Below, in pieces: positions 20,239 to 27,275 of a stretch of 64,000 bases of DNA (position 1 is its first letter; each line of letters starts with the position of its first letter). The DNA is taken from contig JACDNV010000002.1 of assembly GCA_017656425.1 (NCBI GenBank), forward strand, positions 1-64,000, written 5' to 3'. Under the pieces are notes generated by a model. It was given only the letters and a program-made list of their open reading frames with translations. It was not told where the DNA came from and made no database searches. A program made the position numbers and the translations under genes. Source of the DNA: Candidatus Neomarinimicrobiota bacterium. GTDB taxonomy: Bacteria; Fidelibacterota; UBA2242; B5-G15.

Positions 20239-22052
20239 TGCCGAGGATACCTCAGCATGTGATAGATCAGATTAGAGCAAGAGCAGATATACTTGAAGTT
20301 ATTTCAGAGGTAGTACAGCTTAAAAAGAGAGGAAAAAATTGGTTCGCTCTGTGTCCTTTTCATCATGAAAAGACACCCTCATTTAGTGTAAATCCTGAAA
20401 TGGGTATATATCATTGTTTTGGATGTGGAAGAGGTGGTAATGTATTTACATTTTTAATGGAATATGAAAAAATAGATTTTATAGAAGCTGTGGAAAGATT
20501 AGCTGAAAAATATGGTATCAAATTAGAGTATGACGAAAAAGGAGTTGGTAATAGAACTGATACATCACTTCTTTATGAATTACATGAAATTGCGCTTAAA
20601 TACTATACAAGCAAGTTATTTGAACCAGAGGGTGAAAAGGCTTTGAATTATTTAAAATCAAGGGGACTTAGAGAGGAAACAATTAAAAGGTTTAAAATTG
20701 GCTATTCACCGGATAAGTGGGATGGTTTGTTTAATATTCTAAACTTATCAAAATATTCTTTGAATGTTTTAAAGAAATCAGGTCTTTTTATTGTAAGTGA
20801 AAAGGGGAACTGTTATGATAGATTTCGTGATAGAGTTATGTTTCCAATTTATAATTTGAACAATAGAGTTGTTGCATTTGCTGGTAGGTCACTTAAGGAA
20901 GATGATAATGCCAAGTATATGAATTCCCCGGAGACTGATATATATTTTAAAAGTGCAACACTATTTGGTTTAAACTGGTCAAAGGATTATATAAGAAAAA
21001 ATCAGCAGGCAATAATCGTTGAAGGATATACTGATTTTATGAGAGTTTATGAAAGTGGTGTTAGAAATGTAGTTGCTGTTTCGGGGACTGCTTTTAATGA
21101 GCATCACGCTCGGGTTTTGAAAAGATTTGCAAATAGTATCGTTTTGAGTTTCGATGGAGATGAAGCAGGTAGAAAAGCCGCGGAGAGGGCAGGCTATGTG
21201 CTTTTAAAAGAAGAGTGCGAGGTAAAAGTTGCAAGGTTGCCTGATGGAAGTGATCCGGATGATTTTGTGATGAAAAATGGAATTGAAGCATATAACAAAA
21301 TAATAGAAGAAGCAATTGACTTTATTGATTTTATTGCCGATAAGATTGCAGGGAGTAAAGTTTCCAATGTGGAAAAGACAAAACTGATAAATGAAGTTGC
21401 AGTGGAATTTGCGAATATAAGGAATCCCGTATTAAAGGAAATGGTCTCAAGGCAGTTTGCTGAACGTATAGGAATCGAAGAGTCTTCATTTTTCAATTTA
21501 ATAAATAGACTTAAAAGAAAGTCAGCGCGGTTAGAGTCTACGGGAGATAAAGTTATTGATTTTAAGGAGTTGAAGGGGCGACAAAAGGCCGAATATGAAC
21601 TGATTAAAATTCTATTGCATAGCCCCCATCTGTATAAAGATTTTGTGCAGGAATATATTGATCAAGAGAGATTCACGATAGAAATTTTGCGAAAATTGTT
21701 CAGCTTAATTGTTGAGAAGCTAGAAAAAGAGGGTGATTTTAATCCATCGGAACTATTTGATTTTGGCTGGATGGAAAGTGAAAATAAGTTTATATCGAAG
21801 TTAATGCAGGATGCTCTTGATCTGGAAAAAATACCTGATCAAGAGGATATCAGAACGGTAGCAATAGACTGCATAAAACGAATCATTTTTGATGAGTATA
21901 ATGAGGAGATAAGGTTATTGAGAAATAAAATTAAGGAAAAGGAATTAAAAGGGGAGCTTGAAACCGAATACCTGAAAAGGCTGAGTCAAATTCAGAAAGA
22001 AAAAAGGGATCTGGAAGTTAGATTAAGGAGTGTAGTAGCAGGTGATCGTTAA
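20238..22052 (+). CDS. dnaG: DNA primase DnaG
   Basis: A 604-residue primase. The CHC2 zinc finger is C39-P-F-H42 with C60/C63 (LCPFHHEKTPSFSV, YHCFGCGRGGN). The RNA-polymerase core follows, then the TOPRIM domain with IIVEGYTDFM and SFDGDEAGRKAA. The C-terminal DnaB-binding part is diverged and ends in a charged coiled coil. It makes RNA primers for replication. The end overlaps the next gene by 11 bases. Confidence 0.97.
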   Translation: MPRIPQHVIDQIRARADILEVISEVVQLKKRGKNWFALCPFHHEKTPSFSVNPEMGIYHCFGCGRGGNVFTFLMEYEKIDFIEAVERLAEKYGIKLEYDEKGVGNRTDTSLLYELHEIALKYYTSKLFEPEGEKALNYLKSRGLREETIKRFKIGYSPDKWDGLFNILNLSKYSLNVLKKSGLFIVSEKGNCYDRFRDRVMFPIYNLNNRVVAFAGRSLKEDDNAKYMNSPETDIYFKSATLFGLNWSKDYIRKNQQAIIVEGYTDFMRVYESGVRNVVAVSGTAFNEHHARVLKRFANSIVLSFDGDEAGRKAAERAGYVLLKEECEVKVARLPDGSDPDDFVMKNGIEAYNKIIEEAIDFIDFIADKIAGSKVSNVEKTKLINEVAVEFANIRNPVLKEMVSRQFAERIGIEESSFFNLINRLKRKSARLESTGDKVIDFKELKGRQKAEYELIKILLHSPHLYKDFVQEYIDQERFTIEILRKLFSLIVEKLEKEGDFNPSELFDFGWMESENKFISKLMQDALDLEKIPDQEDIRTVAIDCIKRIIFDEYNEEIRLLRNKIKEKELKGELETEYLKRLSQIQKEKRDLEVRLRSVVAGDR

Positions 22053-22803
22053 AGCTTTTAGGCTTGGGATATTTTTTCTTACAATATTAATATTTTTTAG
22101 ATGTGGGCTTAGAAAGGAAGAGAATATCAACTCAATCTATTTTGACGGTGATTTTTATCTTATAATAAATTCTGATGACTCTCTGAATGGTATTTTTAAT
22201 AATGATTTTGCAATTGAGATGTGGGTATCTGGTATTGATGATTCTACGATTCATGATAGAGTTATTTTATCACTGGCAAGGCACAATAGGGATATTTTGC
22301 AGCTGCGGGAAGATGCAAAGTATCTGTCTCAGCTAATTTTTACATTGGAAGGAAATATTTTCCGGTACAACAAGCTTGAAGATGATTATAGAGGCCATAG
22401 ATTCTACCATATATGTGTTACAAGATCAGGCAATATTATTTATCTGTATATGAATGGAACAATTATTGATCAGTTCCCCATATTAATTGATTTAGCTATT
22501 GATAAAATTTTAATTGGTGCCTCTGCCCTTGGATTTTCTGATTCAACCTTATGGATTGGTTATATGGATGAGTTTCGGATATGGTCTGTCTATAAAGACA
22601 ATTCAGCAATTCAATTTCATTATAATAATCCAGACAAACTATGTATCCATTACAGTGAATCATGTATCAATAGCCTGAAAGTTATTTATAGATTTAACGA
22701 TAGACTTAGAGATATAATTCCAAATGAGGCTAAAGGTATTTACGATGCGATGGTTGTAGGAAATATTACGGGGATTAACTGGTCATCTAAGAGTGTTAGG
22801 TAG
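22042..22803 (+). CDS. LamG/concanavalin-like lipoprotein
   Basis: A 253-residue protein starting with GTG. The N-terminus (FFLTILIFFRCG, Cys about residue 22) looks like a lipoprotein signal, although Arg before the Cys is unusual. The rest is a single LamG-type jelly roll: SIYFDGDFYLIIN, FAIEMWVSG, FYHICVTRSGNIIYLYMNGTII and WIGYMDEFRIWSVYK. Such domains bind carbohydrate or protein at the surface. It overlaps dnaG by 11 bases and converges by 8 bases with the exonuclease gene on the other strand. Confidence 0.82.
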   Translation: MIVKAFRLGIFFLTILIFFRCGLRKEENINSIYFDGDFYLIINSDDSLNGIFNNDFAIEMWVSGIDDSTIHDRVILSLARHNRDILQLREDAKYLSQLIFTLEGNIFRYNKLEDDYRGHRFYHICVTRSGNIIYLYMNGTIIDQFPILIDLAIDKILIGASALGFSDSTLWIGYMDEFRIWSVYKDNSAIQFHYNNPDKLCIHYSESCINSLKVIYRFNDRLRDIIPNEAKGIYDAMVVGNITGINWSSKSVR

Positions 22804-24088
22804 CTATTTTTCTTTTTACTCTGTTTAGTCTTTTTATTAATTGTTGAATGTCTTCTCTTTTTGTATTACTTATTCTTTCAAGAGCCATCTCAATATATTT
22901 TAATGCTTCTTTATAGTTTTTCATCTTATGTTCGTAGTATTTTGCAAGTTCTATATAAGGGGTTAAGTAAAATGGATCATCAATTTTTATAGATTTCAAA
23001 AATACACTTTCCATTTCTCTAAATATCTTTTTCTTTTTGTATAGCATGCCAAGTTTTATTAGAAATTCTTTTTTTACGAATGATGGTATATTGTGACTGA
23101 TTAGCTCTTTATACTCTTCAATTGCTCTGTCGATTTCCCCTTTTTTGGTTAAGATTTTTGCTCTTGATTTTTTTATAGATGGGGTGTTTGCATGTGGGTC
23201 GATATTGTGGAAATGTTGCCAGATAGCAATTGTTGTAAGTACCAGTGAAAGTATGTCCTGTCTATTGTGATCAAATATTGGTTTTATTTCTTTCGGGTCT
23301 GATGTATGAAGATATCTGAAATAATATCTGGGCACCTCTTCGCCTGGAATATCGTTTTCTCTTTTTATTGAAAGAATTTTTTCCTCGATTGTGGAAAGCT
23401 TGCAATTTTCAAGTTCCAGATTCCACAGCTGTCTTGCAGGGTAGAGAAGGTCAAGATGTGAAAGATTTTTAAAAGGGGAGTCAAGCATATTTAAGATATA
23501 GCGGGATTCCAGAATTGGTATATCAAAGGCTTTTCCATTAAAGGTAATCATTGTACTGTAAGATTTTAAAAAATCGGCAAGTAATGATAGCATTCCCGCT
23601 TCTTTGTTAAAGTTTTCAATAAAATATTGATCAATAAAAAATTTTTCCTCGCTCAGATAGCCAATACCGATTATAAAACTGATTGTTCCAGTACCTACAG
23701 ATAATCCTGTTGTTTCTGTATCAAGGAATATTGTCTGGTTAAAATCAATTGCGTCTATCTGTTTAAAATTACCAAGTTTTGCCAGCCATGTATCATTTAT
23801 CTGTAATATTTCCTCTAATTTCCTATTTCCCATTCTATTTGAAATTTGAAATTGACTTCTTGCGATAAATACATCACCATGTGGGGTATTATACCATTTT
23901 CCGTTAATGAAATGTTCAATATTTTTATAATCTTTAATAACCACCTCTTCAGGAAAGAATTTTTCTCTTGTAGATTTTTCATATATTCTCTGAAGTTTTT
24001 CTTTAAGGTTTGATATTTTAGCGGGTTCTATTTTTGATTTATCCTGTCTTTCCAGGAAGTTTTTTAATTGCCTTGATAGGTCTGCCAT
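22796..24088 (-). CDS. YprB-like RNase H-fold exonuclease with C-terminal TPRs
   Basis: A 430-residue protein. Residues about 110-290 are a DnaQ/YprB-type exonuclease fold: FLDTETTGLSVGTGTISFIIGIGYL (first metal Asp/Glu), TFNGKAFDIPILESRYI, and a late DHNRQDILSL with the last Asp. The C-terminal third has TPR-like helices (KKGEIDRAIEEYKELI, YKEALKYIEMALERI). The family occurs widely in FCB and Firmicutes and its substrate is not established. It is the only minus-strand gene in the first 60 kb. Confidence 0.9.
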   Translation of the reverse strand: MADLSRQLKNFLERQDKSKIEPAKISNLKEKLQRIYEKSTREKFFPEEVVIKDYKNIEHFINGKWYNTPHGDVFIARSQFQISNRMGNRKLEEILQINDTWLAKLGNFKQIDAIDFNQTIFLDTETTGLSVGTGTISFIIGIGYLSEEKFFIDQYFIENFNKEAGMLSLLADFLKSYSTMITFNGKAFDIPILESRYILNMLDSPFKNLSHLDLLYPARQLWNLELENCKLSTIEEKILSIKRENDIPGEEVPRYYFRYLHTSDPKEIKPIFDHNRQDILSLVLTTIAIWQHFHNIDPHANTPSIKKSRAKILTKKGEIDRAIEEYKELISHNIPSFVKKEFLIKLGMLYKKKKIFREMESVFLKSIKIDDPFYLTPYIELAKYYEHKMKNYKEALKYIEMALERISNTKREDIQQLIKRLNRVKRKIAT

Positions 24089-24209
24089 TTCTTCTTAGCT
24101 CAATTTATTCATTTTTAAATTAATAAAATTTTATAAAAAATTTCTTACTTTTAATACAATTTAGGATTGTATGTTTGGTAAAAAAAGATAAATTAATACA
24201 GAGCTTTTG

Positions 24210-24650
24210 ATGGGGCAGATATTGAAAATATTAATTCTATGTACCGGCAATTCCTGTCGGAGTCAGATGGCAGGGGGGGTCTTGAAATCCTTTGACAGTA
24301 GGATCGAGGTACTCTCCGCTGGCTCTGAACCTACAGAAAAGGTGCATCCATTAGCGGTGGAAGTAATGAAAGAAATTGGTATAAATATAAAAAGTGGAAA
24401 CGAACCCAAGAATGTGTCTGAGTTTCTTGATCAGGATTTTGATATGGTTGTTACCGTATGTGATAATGCAAAAGAGAACTGCTCATTTTTTTCAGGTAAA
24501 GTTAAAAAAAGGTTCCATATTGGTTTTGAAGACCCTGCAAATTTTCAAGGAAATTATGAGGAAAAACTCAATAAATTTCGAGTGATTAGAGATGAAATAA
24601 AGAAAAAGTTTTATGAATTATACAAAAATGAGATCATTAAAAAATTATAA
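24210..24650 (+). CDS. arsC: Arsenate reductase (thioredoxin-coupled, LMW-phosphatase fold)
   Basis: A 146-residue protein of the thioredoxin-dependent ArsC class. The P-loop is CTGNSCRSQMA near the N-terminus; the second and third redox Cys are both present in VTVCDNAKENCSFF. It reduces arsenate to arsenite. The ATG at 24210 is preferred to the overlapping TTG at 24207. No arsR, arsB or acr3 gene is adjacent, so a general low-molecular-weight protein phosphatase role cannot be excluded. The next gene encodes a thioredoxin-fold protein that lacks the redox cysteines. Confidence 0.9.
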   Translation: MGQILKILILCTGNSCRSQMAGGVLKSFDSRIEVLSAGSEPTEKVHPLAVEVMKEIGINIKSGNEPKNVSEFLDQDFDMVVTVCDNAKENCSFFSGKVKKRFHIGFEDPANFQGNYEEKLNKFRVIRDEIKKKFYELYKNEIIKKL

Positions 24651-25059
24651 GATCGTTATTGTTCTATTAATTAGTATTCTTGTTTATAATTGTAAGATTC
24701 TAAAGATAGAATCACCACCTACACTGCCATGTAAAGGCTATGATAAAGTCATAAAATCTGGCAGACCCCATATAATTGAGTTTGGTAATAAATGGTTCGG
24801 ACCGAGTATGGCAAATAGAAATTTTTTAAAAGATTTCTGGTACAAATATAGAGATGAAGTTGATGTCTATTTTGTAAATGTATTAGATTGCGATGAGATT
24901 GTCTTAAAATATGATATATTCTTTATCCCTACTATTTTAATTTTTAACAAAGAGGGTGAAGAAATATTTAGGTGGGTGGGGCAGTGGAATAAAGATGATT
25001 TTTATCGAGTTATAAAAGCTATGAAGATAGTAAAATGGAGAGATGGAAATAAAAGATAA
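24628..25059 (+). CDS. Membrane-anchored thioredoxin-fold protein lacking the CxxC motif
   Basis: About 143 residues. The N-terminus (KIVIVLLISILVYNCK) is a lipoprotein-like or membrane anchor. The body has the thioredoxin order: beta strand PHIIEFGNKW, an active-site position reading WFGPS instead of WCGPC, helix, strand VDVYFVNVLDCDEIVLKYDI, cis-Pro FIPTILIF and KEGEEIFRWVGQW. Both catalytic cysteines are therefore replaced (Phe and Ser), so it cannot be an ordinary disulfide reductase. It overlaps arsC by 23 bases. A start at 24613 is also possible. A chaperone or binding role is a guess. Confidence 0.75.
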   Translation: MRSLKNYKIVIVLLISILVYNCKILKIESPPTLPCKGYDKVIKSGRPHIIEFGNKWFGPSMANRNFLKDFWYKYRDEVDVYFVNVLDCDEIVLKYDIFFIPTILIFNKEGEEIFRWVGQWNKDDFYRVIKAMKIVKWRDGNKR

Positions 25060-25114
25060 CAATCGCTGCTTTGTCTGCGGTCTGGATAGTGAGAAGGGAT
25101 TCAGGTTACCTTTT
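25043..25114 (+). pseudogene. N-terminal fragment of a PaaI-like hotdog thioesterase
   Basis: An ATG at 25043 opens a frame whose first 24 residues read like the start of hotdog-fold thioesterases (MEIKDNNRCFVCG followed by LDSEKGFRLPF); the NRCFVCGxDNxxGxxL pattern is typical. After residue 24 the similarity stops and the frame ends within about 15 codons. The break coincides with an IS-end-like sequence at 25117-25142. The fragment overlaps the 3' end of the thioredoxin-like gene by 17 bases, so it was probably once the next gene in that operon. Confidence 0.6.
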
Positions 25115-25116
25115 AT

Positions 25117-25142
25117 GATTGTGTTCATAATTTTGTGTAAAA
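25117..25142 (+). mobile_element. Solo IS256-family-like terminal repeat (scar)
   Basis: The segment contains TTCATAATTTTGTGTAAA, close to the ends of the IS256-family element at 59240-60602 (TTCATTTTTTGTGTAAAT at its right end). No transposase lies next to it. Its position exactly at the break of the thioesterase fragment suggests an IS insertion followed by loss of the rest. The match is short and AT-rich. Confidence 0.4.
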
Positions 25143-25520
25143 ATCTGGTCACCCTATAAAAAATACAAATTAATTATATACAAATATGGAAATATTATGG
25201 GACAAAAGTTAAAAGAGGACTTTTACGTTAATAAAAAAAAGAAATAATATAGAAAAGCAATCGTGAATATACAAAGAGCAGGGTTTCAAAGTAAATATTA
25301 CAATTATTCTAAATGAGCTAAAAAGAGATTTAAGCAAATTGAGACAAGATTTGTCGTGTATACTTAGAAGTCATACATTTATATTTCTCAAAGGGGTCCT
25401 TTTAAGATAATGTTTCTGCTAAATCATTTGTGCATATTAGCGAAGTATTTAATACTGATATTAAACGACTTTATTTGAATCTAAGTTAAAAAAGGTGTGG
25501 TAGCAGAAAAATATTTTTAA
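25143..25520 (+). other. AT-rich non-coding region left of the accessory locus
   Basis: About 380 bases without a credible gene on either strand; stop codons are frequent in all frames. A small inverted repeat (AAAAGT with ACTTTT) lies near 25205-25224. It separates the housekeeping block from the promoter of the surface-protein operon and probably holds decayed sequence. Confidence 0.5.
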
Positions 25521-25526
25521 TAAGGC

Positions 25527-25555
25527 TTGACAAATAAGCTAAAATTGCTTATACT
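25527..25555 (+). promoter_or_regulatory. Sigma70-like promoter P1 of the first accessory operon
   Basis: TTGACA at 25527-25532, a 17-base spacer, and TATACT at 25550-25555. This is an almost ideal housekeeping promoter. The spacer carries an inverted repeat (ATAAGC at 25534-25539 with GCTTAT at 25547-25552) that overlaps the -10 box. A 54-base block around it (25521-25574) recurs with one mismatch at 41399-41452 in front of the lacI-type gene. Confidence 0.88.
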
Positions 25556-25557
25556 AT

Positions 25558-25573
25558 GAACAAACGTTTGTTC
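25558..25573 (+). promoter_or_regulatory. LacI-family operator O1 (16-bp perfect palindrome)
   Basis: GAACAAACGTTTGTTC is a perfect 16-bp palindrome with the central CG typical of LacI/PurR/RbsR-family operators. It begins two bases after the -10 box, so it covers the expected transcription start, where a bound repressor would block initiation. The same sequence with one change lies at 41436-41451 in front of the LacI-family gene, which is the natural candidate to bind both. Confidence 0.85.
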
Positions 25574-25639
25574 TGTGTTTTGAATAAAAACTATTCTATA
25601 TGTCTGAGTTGGAAAGAAATCATAAAAGGAGGAGGTAAC

Positions 25640-27190
25640 ATGAAAAAAGAAATTGTTATGTTTTTGGTTTTTTGTAGTCTTTTTCTTTTTGTATCATCTT
25701 TAGTATATGGTCAAGGTGATAATTCTCAGGATCCAAACGTTAATCTTGCTTTGCTTGATGAGGCTACTGTCAGTGGTTCCGTTCCAGAAGGTATGGCAAG
25801 GGGGAAGCCAGAAGATATTCTCTGGGATCCAGTTAAACAAGATTTTGCTTATCCATCAGAATATCATGAATATGGAATTCCCTTTGAGGATAAGTTGGTT
25901 GCAACAAAAGATGATCCATTCTATTGGATGGTTGAATGGCAAACACCCAAAAATATTAATTACATTACGGTTGGTGGAGCTTACGAGAATCAGCCGCAGC
26001 CAAATACTCCGTGGGCTATACAATATTGGGATAGTGAAAATGAGAAGTGGATTGATGTCCCTAAAGCCCATAATGGATGGGAAGCTGATACGTTAAATGG
26101 AGTGGGCGGTTGGATTAACAATGGGGTATTTCAATGGCGAGGTTTAGAGCCAATTGTCACTACAAAGTTAAGGGTTATAGCATATTGTGATACAACGGAT
26201 GAATTTGTGGATAATGATACTTTAAAGAGTATTCATTTTAGAGGTACAAATGGTAATGTTAAATCTGTGCTTATACAATACCTGGATTTTTCGAATGCAG
26301 AGCCAGATAATGAAAAAGATGAAATGGTTAATTTAGGGTTATTGCCAGAAGCCGTTGTCAGTGCTGCATTTAAAGCCAGGGAATATGAATATATCCGTGG
26401 TCAGCCTGCAACTATCTTATTTGATCCTGTAAAAGGTGATTTTTATGAAATTACTGAGTGGGGTGAATTTGGATATCCTTTTGAATTTGATGCTGGATAT
26501 CCTACAGAGGAGGATCCTTTTTACTGGATGGTTGAATGGCCAGTACCAAAATATGTGAATTACTTTACATGGGGCGGAGTTTACGGAAACCAACCTCAAC
26601 CGTATACACTATGGGCTGTTCAATATTGGGATGGAGAAGAATGGGTTACTGTTATGAATGGTGTAGGTGGATCTAAGGCTGAAGGCAGACCGGGTGTTGA
26701 TACGGATGCAGAATCTGTATGGCAGTCTGAAACACCTATTGTGACAACAAAATTTAGACTTGCTGTGTGGTCTGATGGGATAAATCCACTTGTGAGTTTT
26801 CATATAAGAGGTAGAGGTGGACACACTTGGAACTGGGATGAAAGAGATTCAACCTTTAAGGCGGTTCTTCTCCAATATCGCGATTTAACAAAGATAGCTG
26901 ACGAGAAAACCGATGATAGACCGAAAGATTTTTCATTACGTCAAAATTATCCAAATCCCTTCAATCCGATCACAGAAATAGCTTTTACTGTATCGAAAAA
27001 CGAACATGTAAAATTGAGCGTTTACAATCTCAAGGGAGAGGAAATATGCGTTCTACTGAATGAGGTAAAAAAGCCGGGAGATTATAAAGTCATTTTTGAT
27101 GGCAGTTCTCTGAGCAGTGGCGTTTATCTTTATCGCTTAGAAACAGAGAGTGGTTTTTCACTTACAAGAAAGATGGTTTTGATTAAGTAG
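25640..27190 (+). CDS. T9SS-sorted secreted protein with two discoidin-like repeats
   Basis: A 516-residue surface protein with a signal peptide (about residues 1-27, ending VYGQ). Two homologous segments (about residues 35-220 and 230-420) share DPVK-DF, the phrase DDPFYWMVEWQTPK / EDPFYWMVEWPVPK, NQPQP and PIVTTKxR; they resemble F5/8 type C (discoidin) sugar-binding folds. The last 85 residues are a T9SS type A sorting domain (QNYPNPFNPITEIAF to SSGVYLYRLETESGF). The ATG at 25640 follows AGGAGG by five bases. A longer frame from 25556 is wrong because it starts inside the operator. First gene after promoter P1, so likely a highly made binding protein. Confidence 0.85.
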   Translation: MKKEIVMFLVFCSLFLFVSSLVYGQGDNSQDPNVNLALLDEATVSGSVPEGMARGKPEDILWDPVKQDFAYPSEYHEYGIPFEDKLVATKDDPFYWMVEWQTPKNINYITVGGAYENQPQPNTPWAIQYWDSENEKWIDVPKAHNGWEADTLNGVGGWINNGVFQWRGLEPIVTTKLRVIAYCDTTDEFVDNDTLKSIHFRGTNGNVKSVLIQYLDFSNAEPDNEKDEMVNLGLLPEAVVSAAFKAREYEYIRGQPATILFDPVKGDFYEITEWGEFGYPFEFDAGYPTEEDPFYWMVEWPVPKYVNYFTWGGVYGNQPQPYTLWAVQYWDGEEWVTVMNGVGGSKAEGRPGVDTDAESVWQSETPIVTTKFRLAVWSDGINPLVSFHIRGRGGHTWNWDERDSTFKAVLLQYRDLTKIADEKTDDRPKDFSLRQNYPNPFNPITEIAFTVSKNEHVKLSVYNLKGEEICVLLNEVKKPGDYKVIFDGSSLSSGVYLYRLETESGFSLTRKMVLIK

Positions 27191-27204
27191 AAATAGTAAA
27201 AAAT

Positions 27205-27239
27205 GGGTGGGGGATTGATTAATTGAATATCCCCCACCC
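27205..27239 (+). terminator. Intercistronic GC-rich hairpin (attenuator or mRNA-stability element)
   Basis: An 11-bp perfect stem, GGGTGGGGGAT (27205-27215) with ATCCCCCACCC (27229-27239), and a 13-base loop. It is very GC-rich against an AT-rich background. No T-run follows, so it is not a classical terminator; between a first-gene surface protein and a TonB receptor it may protect the upstream mRNA or reduce read-through. Confidence 0.7.
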
Positions 27240-27275
27240 GATTAATATAATATCATATATATCGAGAGGGAAGAT

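Noticed and set aside
25556-25639. Upstream start codon for the first accessory gene at 25556.
   Set aside because: The ATG lies in the operator and before the expected transcription start. The ATG at 25640 has a perfect ribosome site followed by a proper signal peptide.
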